From a virus, in IMG/VR virus record IMGVR_UViG_3300031601_000022, positions 1 to 28,142 of that record: a DNA stretch of 28,142 nt. One strand, written 5' to 3'. Under the pieces are notes generated by a model. That model ran no database searches, had not been told where the DNA came from, and saw only the letters and a program-made list of their open reading frames with translations. The position numbers and the translations under genes are program-made. The number at the start of each line of letters is the position of its first letter. Positions within the stretch are counted from its first letter, which is position 1. This document shows positions 18,001-25,402 of this stretch, piece after piece.

Positions 18001-18631
18001 GAAGGATCTCAATCCGAAGAACCGCAAGTACATCATGAAGGCGGTTTGGACTGCGCTTCAGGATTTCCAGGCCGATGCGTCCATGGCGAGGAATGCGGCC
18101 CTCATCGGAGAGATCCGTGAGGGGTGCAGCCCGGACATCCAGAATCGCAGTGAGGGCCTGAAGGTCAAGCTGGCCAGGGTGGATGCGAAGAATGCCGTCT
18201 GGCTGTTCAACGTCGAGGGGTCGAAGAAGCCCTACCGGGTGAAGATGAAGGCGACCCGCAAGGGCAACATCCGGTCCCTCCAAAAGACGCACGTCAAGGT
18301 GAGCTGTTCTTGCCCGTTTTGGCAGTGGCAGGGGCCGGAGTTCCACGCCAAGCAGGGCGATTACCTGTACGGCAAGGCACAGGGGTCAGCATCCAAGCCT
18401 GACGTGAAGGACCCCAATGGCCAGCACCGGGCGTGCAAGCATGTGCTGGCGGTGTTGGATTTCGTGACCAGCCGGGATTGGCAGGTGCCCAAGCCCAAGC
18501 GGCTGGCGGCCCGGTATCTAGTTGATAGCATTCGCTTAGGTGAAGTGGTTGTAGAATCCCCAGAGTTCATTATGCGCAGCCGTAAGCTCGCAGCACGGTA
18601 TCTTGCATCCATGGAGGTGCCTGATGCCTGA
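15041..18631 (+). CDS. Giant multidomain protein: DUF4258-like, basic repeats, zincin, SWIM finger
   Basis: This encodes 1196 aa. Residues of about 45-150 carry HAQYRMDQRGIT (H76) and resemble DUF4258, a family related to RelE/BECR-type RNase folds. A Pro/Gly/Thr-rich stretch follows. A very basic segment (about 315-375) and a second one (about 515-575) share an Arg/Lys pattern with KRLKNN/KRLKKNP and KRPERF/KHPERF, so they are duplicated. Each is followed by an acidic beta-rich block. H908-E-F-T-H912 is the zinc-binding helix of a metallopeptidase-like (zincin) domain. C1089-S-C1091...C1132-K-H1134 is a SWIM zinc finger, a nucleic-acid or protein binding module. The C-terminus has RLAARYL (1154-1160) and RKLAARYL (1181-1188). 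Such mixtures of toxin-like, peptidase and DNA-binding parts are typical of polyvalent proteins injected with phage DNA; for this protein that is inference. Confidence 0.82.
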   Translation: MKRLEADLNPSLGWRGGPCRVVERIETEVRSPRMRDLLIEKVEHGEKLTNPEAAKIYSIEMDKGGGFFKAIKITSHAQYRMDQRGITVGDLRVSLANYSKQLLKWKNQQAWEWADFSQQTMRRSPVEWLDKKLGGLEIILVNERGTAVIISTYWKGISDPRPKTCPVRSRQAAVTVEEMSGYRTFVKDPTPTKSDTGDTSKDNGKYPTRALPSPPWSRSKPTKGPTVLNGPGESGSDSSGTVHKDKVRTKGVPGGQYPGGKTHPDTPYNNTGITPNRRPGMTADGDSLLEDGWDYEEDGDMSVEAGMYPPAYPGAKRQRAQKGKAKLYFHKRYMRTRGKAKVRQNRRHKRLKNNGRYKADRERREKRPERFERRPGGGAVSIAQRSQKQRDKKKDTPEKSRQDNRTKKASLPIPFYHYPTEMWGDIIEVSPCGFIHFELDDDGRGVAEFDTFFDEVVIDEDRLDELFEHMDEVFEFSDGDDRDLGIPDDDDDSIFESWVMGRLPKVAYAGFRLRRRPENRRHKQRGEDKAKAKQRYKRNRMKSKVQSRKRYKRLKKNPQFKKQQAVRRKHPERFKMRMGEVLTAPEIAFVLELDGRLVLAYVRNISGMTGLVSFYTVEPNRRMLQSMPVRVLLSMATFLSVEDEDAMYELIDAEVGVEAYGGPEELDQNLVNLYTIESEFAHMREKRDGVDEYDHLLRDPTDDDFYYGAVVKLANEVIADFLREQRPPQMDPNTVYDRANDHNKRQRHDRLPGTPGLNGPHEKEVHDSNPGSRVYPSGKDHVEKSAARAIYLPKPRIRKVSKELVTLLLRRVKNDDSPVGNVKSLVRTAINLTRADGEEMVVAIIVRSGVGRGKRQGFVSSGGAGVLKSTGQPLALVQFDGRYTGGDVHLSVSGSTALEDMIFGVLIHEFTHVADPSLVPSTKGGEVQSPDDWDAYHNNPSEVRAYLQNIVDELQRWFQTWDKKEKVFGRNALRYALKSSRTWKDVEKDLNPKNRKYIMKAVWTALQDFQADASMARNAALIGEIREGCSPDIQNRSEGLKVKLARVDAKNAVWLFNVEGSKKPYRVKMKATRKGNIRSLQKTHVKVSCSCPFWQWQGPEFHAKQGDYLYGKAQGSASKPDVKDPNGQHRACKHVLAVLDFVTSRDWQVPKPKRLAARYLVDSIRLGEVVVESPEFIMRSRKLAARYLASMEVPDA

Positions 18632-19025
18632 CTACGCCTTTTCGTGCAGCAATGATGAATGTGGCACAGGGTTTTTCGTGACCTTGCCCATAGCGAACCG
18701 GAACGAGCCCCAGGAATGCCCGGATTGCGGAGCCCCAGCCGATAAGAAGATTGCCCCCGGAGTGGGTGGTGTCCTTCGAGGCGACGTGTGGCCCGGTAAG
18801 AATATCCGAGTGAAGAAGCAGATGGCGGAGAGGCGAGCCCGTGTTGGTCAGCGGGAGAACCAGCTCAAGATGGATGGTCCTCAGTTCGAGCTTGCTCCCA
18901 ACGTCGAAGGTGAGCGAGTAGGCTCTTGGTCGGAGGCCGGGAAGTTGGCGGCCAGCAAGGGCAAGGACACCCGCGAGTATGAGAAGCGGGCTCACAAGGC
19001 GAAGCAGCGAGGTAACAGGGCATGA
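18624..19025 (+). CDS. FmdB-like zinc-ribbon protein
   Basis: This encodes 133 aa. The ATG at 18624 is chosen because GGAGG lies at 18613-18617; it overlaps the previous stop by eight bases. The N-terminus MPDYAFSCSN with C8/C13 and C32-P-D-C35 resembles the FmdB-type putative zinc ribbon (Y-x-C...C, then C-P-x-C-G). The rest is a basic, helical tail rich in Lys, Arg and Ala. FmdB-like ribbons are common in phage head-gene neighbourhoods, with unproven function, perhaps in metal-dependent assembly. The stop codon overlaps the next start as ATGA. Confidence 0.78.
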   Translation: MPDYAFSCSNDECGTGFFVTLPIANRNEPQECPDCGAPADKKIAPGVGGVLRGDVWPGKNIRVKKQMAERRARVGQRENQLKMDGPQFELAPNVEGERVGSWSEAGKLAASKGKDTREYEKRAHKAKQRGNRA

Positions 19026-20212
19026 GTTCCCCGTTCCACACATATGCCGGGTTAGTCCAGCGTGCGACGCATCTCGTTCACGTCTTTCTGCACAACAGCC
19101 CTGATGTGGTTGGTTACCAGTTCTGGGGCCACCGCACGGTGGATGACGCCTACGGCAATCCGCTCAACAGCGGTGTTGGTGGTGCAGGCCCCGTGGCGAT
19201 GTTCCAGGTGCCTCGTGGTCAGAGCTACCGTTCGGATACCCTCCGTCGGAAGGGCCTCGGTCTCGTCGAGGAGAACAGGCGGGGAACGACGCACGCTCTC
19301 TACGACGTAGATGACTTCCTCGCCCCTGCCGTGGGTGGTTCACCCATCCCGCATGATGGTGGATGGATGTTCTTGCGGGCGCAGGAACAGCGTAACGCCG
19401 GTTTGCTTCAGGATATCGGTGTGGCCGAGACGACAATCACTTTGACGGGGGTGCTCGCTGGTGATGTCCTGGTCATCAAGGGCATCTACTTCGATTTCCA
19501 GGCGGGAGGCAACAACCTCGCATTCCCTGGCACCCAGGCCAACCCCTTCATCATTGGTCTTGGTGCCGATGACAACGCTGCGGCGGCGAACCTCACGCTG
19601 GCACTGAATAACGGTGCTGTCCGTGCTCGGATGAACTTCACCGTCCCCAACGGATTCACCGCGTTCGCCACGAACGTAGGGGCACCGTCGGCTGTCGTGC
19701 TCGTTCAGCCCTGGGATGGTGCCGCTACCGTCTCAGGTGTGGCATACGAGTACGCAATCTCTACGACGGCCGCTGCCCGTGTCATTTTCGACGCCACGTC
19801 CTTGGAAGCGGGGGCTCTCGTAGCCCCCATCACCCCGTTCCTCGGCCCCATCTACTGCATCCCGCCCGTGGCTTTTTTTGGCACACGGGAACCGTCCTTC
19901 ACTCTCCAGGCCATTGCCCCTTCGAGTACGGCAAGTGCAGCGGGTGCTTTGCCCGATCTGGACGAAGACCTGACTTCGATTGCCCCGAGGGCGATGTGTC
20001 TCGTGTTCCCCAAGCCGCTGACGGCTTTGTCCATCCGCAACCTCTCCGCCGTGAACCTGCTCGTGTCCTTCGGGCCAGAGCAGATGATGCGGAATGTGCC
20101 AGCGGGTGGTGAGCTGCCCCTGTACTCAGGACAAACCAAGGAAGTCTGCTTGGCCTGTCCTGATGGCGTGGCTGGCGCAGCCTTCACGCTGCATGGCGTG
20201 GTGACCCCCTAA
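19022..20212 (+). CDS. Structural protein A with inserted module (396 aa)
   Basis: The N-terminal 130 residues (PFHTYAGLVQRATHLVHVF; VVGYQFWG; EENRRGTTHALYDVDDF; FLRAQEQRN) and residues 273-396 (GPIYCIPP; LLVSFGPEQMM; LYSGQTKEV) align with the next gene throughout. Between them, residues of about 131-272 are an insert of roughly 140 aa with no counterpart in the paralog. This insert (ITLTGVLAGDVLVIKGIYF) resembles a segment of the gene at 21076. The protein is rich in Gly, Ala and Thr with beta character, like a tail or fibre-associated protein. It is coupled to its neighbours by ATGA and TAATG overlaps. No enzyme motif is visible; the function is unassigned. Confidence 0.8.
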   Translation: MSSPFHTYAGLVQRATHLVHVFLHNSPDVVGYQFWGHRTVDDAYGNPLNSGVGGAGPVAMFQVPRGQSYRSDTLRRKGLGLVEENRRGTTHALYDVDDFLAPAVGGSPIPHDGGWMFLRAQEQRNAGLLQDIGVAETTITLTGVLAGDVLVIKGIYFDFQAGGNNLAFPGTQANPFIIGLGADDNAAAANLTLALNNGAVRARMNFTVPNGFTAFATNVGAPSAVVLVQPWDGAATVSGVAYEYAISTTAAARVIFDATSLEAGALVAPITPFLGPIYCIPPVAFFGTREPSFTLQAIAPSSTASAAGALPDLDEDLTSIAPRAMCLVFPKPLTALSIRNLSAVNLLVSFGPEQMMRNVPAGGELPLYSGQTKEVCLACPDGVAGAAFTLHGVVTP

Positions 20213-20994
20213 TGGCTAACCCCTTCTACACCTACGCAGGGCTGATGGATCGGGCGACGAAGCTCATCCATGTTGGTCTGCGGAATGACCCTGCCGTGGT
20301 GGGCTACCAGTTCTGGGGCCAGACCACGGTCAATGGGGCTTACGGGAACCCAGCGGCGAGTGGTGTGGGCGGGGCAGGTTGCACGGCTATGTTCCAGGTG
20401 GGTCAGGGTACGACGTTCAGGTCGCCCTTGATCCGTCGCAGTGGTCGGGACCAGATCGAAGAAAATCGTCGGGGGTCCACTCATGCGGTTTTCGACATGG
20501 ACGATTACGTTGCGGCTGGCGTGACCCTCCCGCTCGACAATCACTGGCTTTTTTTGAGGGCACAAGAAAATCGCAATGGGGTCGGGTTGCTGACTGTACC
20601 GGGTCCTTTGCCGGTACTCGGCCCGATCTACTGCGTGCCACCACCAAAAAGTTTCGGATTGTCGAAGCCGACTTTCACGTTGACAGGAATAGCTCCTTCA
20701 GCAGTGGTCGGCGTCGCAGCGGGGGCACCTCCCCCGTTTGACGAGGACTTGACGACAGCGGCTCCAAGGCCATTGTTCATGGTGTTCCCGGTGCCTATGA
20801 CGGAGTTTGTGATCCGAAATCTCGACGCCGTGAAAAATTTGTTAGTTTCTTTTGGGCCGGAGCAAGTAATGCAGACAGTTGCTCCGGGTAATGAAGTGCA
20901 GTTGTACTCGGGGTCAACAAAGGTGTTGATTCTGGCTACGGCTGCGGCCGGAGGATGTCCTTGGTCCCTTCACGGGGTTCTTGGGCGTGGTTGA
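20212..20994 (+). CDS. Structural protein B, insert-less paralog of A (260 aa)
   Basis: The start ATG 20212 overlaps the stop of the preceding gene (TAATG). It aligns with the preceding protein along its full length except for the 140-residue insert, which is replaced here by about seven residues (near VPGPLPVLGPIYC). The second half (from about 20545) uses many A/T-ending codons and has runs of A and T, unlike its first half and its paralog. This suggests relaxed codon selection or a recombinant origin. A structural role is inferred from family and position. Confidence 0.8.
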   Translation: MANPFYTYAGLMDRATKLIHVGLRNDPAVVGYQFWGQTTVNGAYGNPAASGVGGAGCTAMFQVGQGTTFRSPLIRRSGRDQIEENRRGSTHAVFDMDDYVAAGVTLPLDNHWLFLRAQENRNGVGLLTVPGPLPVLGPIYCVPPPKSFGLSKPTFTLTGIAPSAVVGVAAGAPPPFDEDLTTAAPRPLFMVFPVPMTEFVIRNLDAVKNLLVSFGPEQVMQTVAPGNEVQLYSGSTKVLILATAAAGGCPWSLHGVLGRG

Positions 20995-21075
20995 ATAGTT
21001 CCTCTATACCGGGGAAGAAGTAGGCGAGGGGTTACCCGCCTGTGACTGGACCTGGAGCCTTACGGAGAATCGAAC

Positions 21076-22392
21076 ATGCCGTTCATTTGCTTGGCAAACG
21101 CGAACGTCCCTGACGGGGTCCTCCAGATCACGGACCTGTGGCCGAACGTATCGCAAGACAACAACCCGACGAACCCTCCGGGGCAGACCCGTTATTTGCG
21201 GCGTCCTGGTTCGGATAACGCGGCGGTCAACCTGACGACCGGGTTGGTTGTGGGGGCGAAAGCCATCTCCAACCAGTCCGATTTCGATGGCATCGGCGCG
21301 TATGTCGTTGACAAGGTAGAGCCGGGTGCTCTGGAGCAGGCCACCGCTAACATCACCCTCGCGGTGCTGCCTGTCGCTGGTGATACGCTTCTCATCAATG
21401 GACTCATCTACATCGAGTTCACGGCTGCGGCCTCAGACGCGACGACGGCAGCTACGGTCGGTGCCCCCCTGCTGGTCAACATCAAGGTGTCGGCTGCCCT
21501 TACGGCGGACGAGCTGACGGTCGTGTTGACCAATGCTGCGGCCATCGTCACGATGCGTGGTCTCAACGCCAACATCTACCCGTTGTTCAGCAACGTACTT
21601 GGTGTCGTCACGATGGACGCTACCTTCACGGGTGGTGTACTTCAGCTCGGCGTCACGGGCGACATGACTCTGGCCTTGACGGTTCCCGCTTCGACGGCTC
21701 GCATCACGCTCCCTGTACCGGCCCGTCTGGCTCGTACTTCTGAGGCGTGGACTGAGGCCATCGTCCTGGCGACGACCACCGCCATCCTTGCCCGGCTGGA
21801 CGCAGGTACGGCTGCCATGAACCTCGCTGGCATCAACACGGTCCTCACCGCTCAGGCGGGTGCGGAGCTGACGGGTGCAGCGGCAACGAGTGCGTCCGTC
21901 GGTACGGTGTCTGAATTCCTGGCTGTCCTTTCCGGTCGAACCTACAGGATGCCTACCGCCACCCTGAAGATGACCGCTGTGACAGCCCCCGACACCGTTC
22001 ACGCCTGGAGTGCCACCCTGCGTGGTTCCTTCACTGAGGCAAATGTTACTTGGGACACTGGGATGCTCTGCGGAGAATGGGGAGCCACGACGGCTGGGGT
22101 CAAGTACCTCAAGACCGGCGGCAATGATAATACCCCCACGTTCACTGGTAGCGGTGATGTCGTGAATAACGACGTAGCTGGTGCCCGCAGCACGTTCCAC
22201 AGCACTGCCTTCGCGGCATCCATGCTGAGTGGTCAGCTCCAGAAGTACGCTGCTGGCGTCACGCTTTTCCCTGATGCCGATGTGCAGGCTCATCTCGCCC
22301 CGACGGCGCACTCAGTGCAAGATCGTCAGGCGACGCTTATAGGTCAGCGGATTGTCACTGTCTACGACGACGACGGCACACTGCTCGTCTGA
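21076..22392 (+). CDS. Structural protein C1 with inserted module (438 aa)
   Basis: The start ATG 21076 follows GGAG at 21063-21066. It belongs to a family of three tandem paralogs. Shared signatures are an N-terminal L-x-L-x-PN region, a 'G-x-x-AY-x-V-D-x-V' segment, and 'GTV-x-E-F-L-x-x-L-S-G-x-x-Y-R-M-P'. Residues of about 89-215 are extra relative to the other two and resemble the module inserted in the gene at 19022 (NITLAVLPVAGDTLLINGLI). The composition is Ala/Thr/Val rich and beta-prone, suggesting a virion surface or tail component. No catalytic motif is seen. Confidence 0.8.
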   Translation: MPFICLANANVPDGVLQITDLWPNVSQDNNPTNPPGQTRYLRRPGSDNAAVNLTTGLVVGAKAISNQSDFDGIGAYVVDKVEPGALEQATANITLAVLPVAGDTLLINGLIYIEFTAAASDATTAATVGAPLLVNIKVSAALTADELTVVLTNAAAIVTMRGLNANIYPLFSNVLGVVTMDATFTGGVLQLGVTGDMTLALTVPASTARITLPVPARLARTSEAWTEAIVLATTTAILARLDAGTAAMNLAGINTVLTAQAGAELTGAAATSASVGTVSEFLAVLSGRTYRMPTATLKMTAVTAPDTVHAWSATLRGSFTEANVTWDTGMLCGEWGATTAGVKYLKTGGNDNTPTFTGSGDVVNNDVAGARSTFHSTAFAASMLSGQLQKYAAGVTLFPDADVQAHLAPTAHSVQDRQATLIGQRIVTVYDDDGTLLV

Positions 22393-22416
22393 GCCCGAAT
22401 CCGAAGGAGGGACTAA

Positions 22417-23349
22417 ATGGCCCGCGCATATATCGTGCTTGCACGGAATGACCTGGACGAGAACCTTCTCCAGGTTCTCGACCTGAAGCCCAATGCGACC
22501 CCTTCCAAGGGGTCGGTGATTTACGGTGGTGCCCCCCAGGGCGGTTACCAGTCCTTCTATCTGCTTGACGGCATCAACGCTGCTGTTGTCCTCCAGGCAG
22601 GTGCGGCTGGTGGTGCCTCCTTCGACATCGACGGCGATGTGTATGGCCTCTCGGCCTACCTTGTCGACCGCGTCGAGGACACGGGTGGTGGTGAGAGCCT
22701 GACGGCAGCCGAGGCGGTCACCATCTCTGGGCTCATCGAAGCTGCGGCTTCGGCGGGTACGCCTCTCACGTTGGCCATCATCAACGTCGCCATCAACACC
22801 CCGGCTGGTGTCGCTGGTTCCGACCTCGACGGTACGTTGGGCAACTCGACGGGCACGGTCGAAGAGGTGCTCCGCATCCTGGCGGGTGAGCGGTACAAGA
22901 TGACCGACAACGCCCAGGTGCAGGTAGTCGGTGGTACGTTCGACGCCACCATCCGTGGCTTCTTCGTCACGCACCCCCTGGTCGAGTTGGCTGGCAGCGT
23001 GAACGGCACCTACGGCGACGTGCGTGGTCGGGCCTCCACGGCTCCGATGCCCATGATCCGCCCCGGACAGCCCCGCACGGCGGCTGTCCAGACGGGTACC
23101 CATGACGTGAACTTCAACGACGTGCGGCAGATTGTGGACTCAGGTGACCTTCACCTGTCGGCCACCGACGGCGTGCTGGCGGATCTGAAGTCGGCTACCT
23201 TCACTTGGCTGAACCCCGGCAATGCCTACACGGCTGCTGCGGTCACGGCTGCTCATGTTCGGGCGACCACCCTTGCAGCGGCGAACATCCCTGCTACGGG
23301 CATTTTCCGGGCCATCACCATCTACGATGCCTCGGGCAACGTAATCTGA
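22417..23349 (+). CDS. Structural protein C2, paralog of C1 and C3 (310 aa)
   Basis: The start ATG 22417 has AGGAGG at 22404-22409. The conserved parts are YIVLARNDLDENLLQVLDL at the N-terminus, LSAYLVDRVED, LTLAIINVAI, GTVEEVLRILAGERYKM, and a C-terminal region ending ATGIFRAITIYDASG. It is closest to the next gene, with which it shares the C-terminal ATTLAAANIPATG / AVTLAGANIPATG motif. It lacks the inserted module of C1. It is low in charged residues and has no membrane segment. It is likely a repeated virion protein; exact function unknown. Confidence 0.8.
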   Translation: MARAYIVLARNDLDENLLQVLDLKPNATPSKGSVIYGGAPQGGYQSFYLLDGINAAVVLQAGAAGGASFDIDGDVYGLSAYLVDRVEDTGGGESLTAAEAVTISGLIEAAASAGTPLTLAIINVAINTPAGVAGSDLDGTLGNSTGTVEEVLRILAGERYKMTDNAQVQVVGGTFDATIRGFFVTHPLVELAGSVNGTYGDVRGRASTAPMPMIRPGQPRTAAVQTGTHDVNFNDVRQIVDSGDLHLSATDGVLADLKSATFTWLNPGNAYTAAAVTAAHVRATTLAAANIPATGIFRAITIYDASGNVI

Positions 23350-23367
23350 TCTCGGAGGAGCTTCACA

Positions 23368-24330
23368 ATGGCTGACCGCGTATTCATCATCCCCCTGCGG
23401 AGCGACATGGCCGGGGTGGGGCTCAACCTCGGAGACCTCCATCCCAATGCTGGACAGAAGAACAGCATCTACGATGGCACCCCGCAGAACAACTACATCG
23501 CTGAGATGAACGACAGGCCCGGAGCCACCGTCGTCAACGGCACAGCCTACGTCAGTGGGTCTCTCACGACCACCATGGCGGCGGCTCACAACGACATCGA
23601 CGATCAGACATCGGCGGCAGCCGGTGCGGTCAACGTGTCGGCTACGCAGGCGACCGCCTTCGGTCTCGGTGCGTACATCTTCGACCGGGTCGATCCGGGT
23701 GGTGCGGGTGGTGCAGGCACCAACCCCATGACCGTGGCACAGGCCAACACGATGGCCGCCGCCCTCGTCACCATCGCCCAGGCGGGTGGTGCCCTGACGC
23801 TGGCCGCCATCAACGTGGCCCTCTCGGTCGTCGTGGCAACCACCGACCTGGACGGGACGGCGGCAACGTCGGACTCTTTCGGTACGGTTCTCGACGTGAT
23901 GCGTATCCTCTCCGGCGAGGTCTACCGTCTACCCCTGCTCACCATCCTTGGTGCTCCCAGCACGGGTACGAGCGACTTCCTCAGTCGTGCTGACCGTCAG
24001 GTCATCGTGGACGCACAACTCGCCAGTGATGTGGCAACTTACGGCCAGTTCTACGCAGCAGGCAGTTTCGTTGCCGCCACCGACAACGGCTATCGGGCTC
24101 GCCCGACGCTGGTGCCGACCGGCGCGTTCAACATCAGCAACGCACTCGGTGTCATCGCAGGGTTCAAGGCGGCGACGTTCGCCATGGCCAACAGCCATGA
24201 CCACGCCTACGCTGCTGCGGATGTGACGGCATGGCGTCCTCGTGCGGTCACCCTGGCGGGTGCCAACATCCCGGCTACGGGTGTCGGTGCGGCCATCGGC
24301 TGTTACAACCACCTTGGCACGGCTCTCTAG
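23368..24330 (+). CDS. Structural protein C3, paralog of C1 and C2 (320 aa)
   Basis: The start ATG 23368 has GGAGG at 23354-23358. It aligns with the preceding protein: VFIIPLRSDM and LGDLHPN near the start, LGAYIFDRVDPG, LTLAAINVALS, GTVLDVMRILSGEVYRLP, then VTLAGANIPATGVGAAIGCY. An Ala/Asp-rich stretch around residues 65-95 (TTTMAAAHNDIDDQTSAAAG) differs from C2. It is the last gene of this unit, 36 bases before a strong terminator. Confidence 0.8.
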   Translation: MADRVFIIPLRSDMAGVGLNLGDLHPNAGQKNSIYDGTPQNNYIAEMNDRPGATVVNGTAYVSGSLTTTMAAAHNDIDDQTSAAAGAVNVSATQATAFGLGAYIFDRVDPGGAGGAGTNPMTVAQANTMAAALVTIAQAGGALTLAAINVALSVVVATTDLDGTAATSDSFGTVLDVMRILSGEVYRLPLLTILGAPSTGTSDFLSRADRQVIVDAQLASDVATYGQFYAAGSFVAATDNGYRARPTLVPTGAFNISNALGVIAGFKAATFAMANSHDHAYAAADVTAWRPRAVTLAGANIPATGVGAAIGCYNHLGTAL

Positions 24331-24366
24331 TCCTTAGCGGGCTCATTATTCGGTCAAGCGTTTCAG

Positions 24367-24400
24367 ACAAACCCCGTTGCCTACCGGCTGCGGGGTTTGT
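24367..24400 (+). terminator. Intrinsic terminator after the C1-C3 genes
   Basis: A perfect 10-bp stem (24367-24376 with 24391-24400) has a 14-base loop, and the 3' arm CGGGGTTTGT is followed by T-containing sequence. Its flank ACAAACCC resembles the terminator at 12761. It separates the structural genes from the HNH gene. Confidence 0.8.
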
Positions 24401-24502
24401 TGCATCCACATCCTGCATCGCTCATTCGCCTATACCCCCGCAAGGGTAGAACGTAAGACCTCTCTCTCTTCGGAGCTGGGATGGAAGATGCAGGAGAACA
24501 AG

Positions 24503-25141
24503 ATGGCGGTCCAACAGAAGATTTGCTCCAAATGTGGGGGTCATTTCCCTTTGGAGGATTTTACCAAGGACGCCTCTACTAGAGATGGCAGAAGGGGGCG
24601 GTGCCGATCATGTACCCGTGCTGCTGCCAATCGCCAGACTGCGGCTCGGAGGTCATCAGGAAAATGCACTCAGTGTGGTCTTCCACACGCGGGTCAGGGT
24701 GCTTGCTGTCCTCGGTGTTTGGAGAGGCACAAGGATGCCTATGTTAATCGGGACCCTGAAATTTGCTGGCTTTGTCGCAGCCCCGACTTGATTACGGCTT
24801 TGTACTGTGAATCTTGCTGGTTGAAAGAAGCATCTAAGCGGTTTTTGGGATCTAGGGCGAGGGGTCCTGAACTCAAAGAACTTCTTGTGCAACAAGGTTT
24901 CCGTTGTGCTTTGACCGGGGTGCCTTTGCGTTTTGGGCAGAACGCAAGTGTAGACCACATCATTCCGAGATCCCAGGGCGGGGCGGATACATTAGAAAAC
25001 TACCGTTGGGTCCACACCCGCATCAATGGGCTGCGGGGTGACTTGGCGGACCCCGAATTGTATGACCTGTGCCTTCGGGTTGTAGAGATTTCGGGTAAAC
25101 AATCCTGTGGGCGCGATCCCACATGGTTAGGAGATGTATGA
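24503..25141 (+). CDS. HNH homing-type endonuclease with multiple zinc knuckles
   Basis: This encodes 212 aa. The ATG at 24503 follows AGGAG at 24492-24496; longer in-frame starts would run into the terminator. Six CxxC pairs (CSKC, CRSC, CTQC, CPRC, CWLC, CESC) fill the first 120 residues and should form zinc ribbons that grip DNA. The C-terminal nuclease has VDHIIPRSQGG (D151, H152), N166 in TLENYRW and H171 in VHTRIN, the His-Asn-His metal site that cuts DNA. Codon use is more A/T-ending than in the neighbouring structural genes, which suggests recent acquisition. It is probably a free-standing homing endonuclease inserted at a transcription-unit border. The end overlaps the next gene's start. 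Confidence 0.85.
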   Translation: MAVQQKICSKCGGHFPLEDFTKDASTRDGRRGRCRSCTRAAANRQTAARRSSGKCTQCGLPHAGQGACCPRCLERHKDAYVNRDPEICWLCRSPDLITALYCESCWLKEASKRFLGSRARGPELKELLVQQGFRCALTGVPLRFGQNASVDHIIPRSQGGADTLENYRWVHTRINGLRGDLADPELYDLCLRVVEISGKQSCGRDPTWLGDV

Positions 25142-25401
25142 TGGAAAATGGATCTGTCCAAAACAGGTGTTATCGCACGGCGGATCTCTACTACGCTGCC
25201 TATCTGAAAACGGCGGCGGTGGAGTTCCTTGGCACGGAGCCTGACCCGAAGGATCCGAGACGGACCAACTTCGTGTTCCAGAAGCAGCCCAATATCCGTG
25301 ACCTGAAGGCTCAGTTCTTCACTCGTCGTGCAAAGGTCTCCGCTATGACCTACGCCGACGAGATCAAGGCTCTGAAGACGCTGACCCACATGGAGGACTA
25401 A
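25141..25401 (+). CDS. Small phage protein, DUF5659-like
   Basis: This encodes 86 aa from ATG 25141, with AGGAG at 25129-25133; ATG 25138 is an alternative. DLYYAAYLKTAAVEFLG, then RRTNFVFQ, then AQFFTRRAKVSAMTYADEIK resembles the DUF5659 pattern (aromatic xYLAAyL helix, short strands, a 'sV-A-x-x-Y' helix). It has no known biochemical role. The RBS lies inside the 3' end of the HNH gene, so the insert has either kept or supplied the translation signal. The next gene follows one base after its stop. Confidence 0.72.
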   Translation: MENGSVQNRCYRTADLYYAAYLKTAAVEFLGTEPDPKDPRRTNFVFQKQPNIRDLKAQFFTRRAKVSAMTYADEIKALKTLTHMED

Positions 25402-25402
25402 C

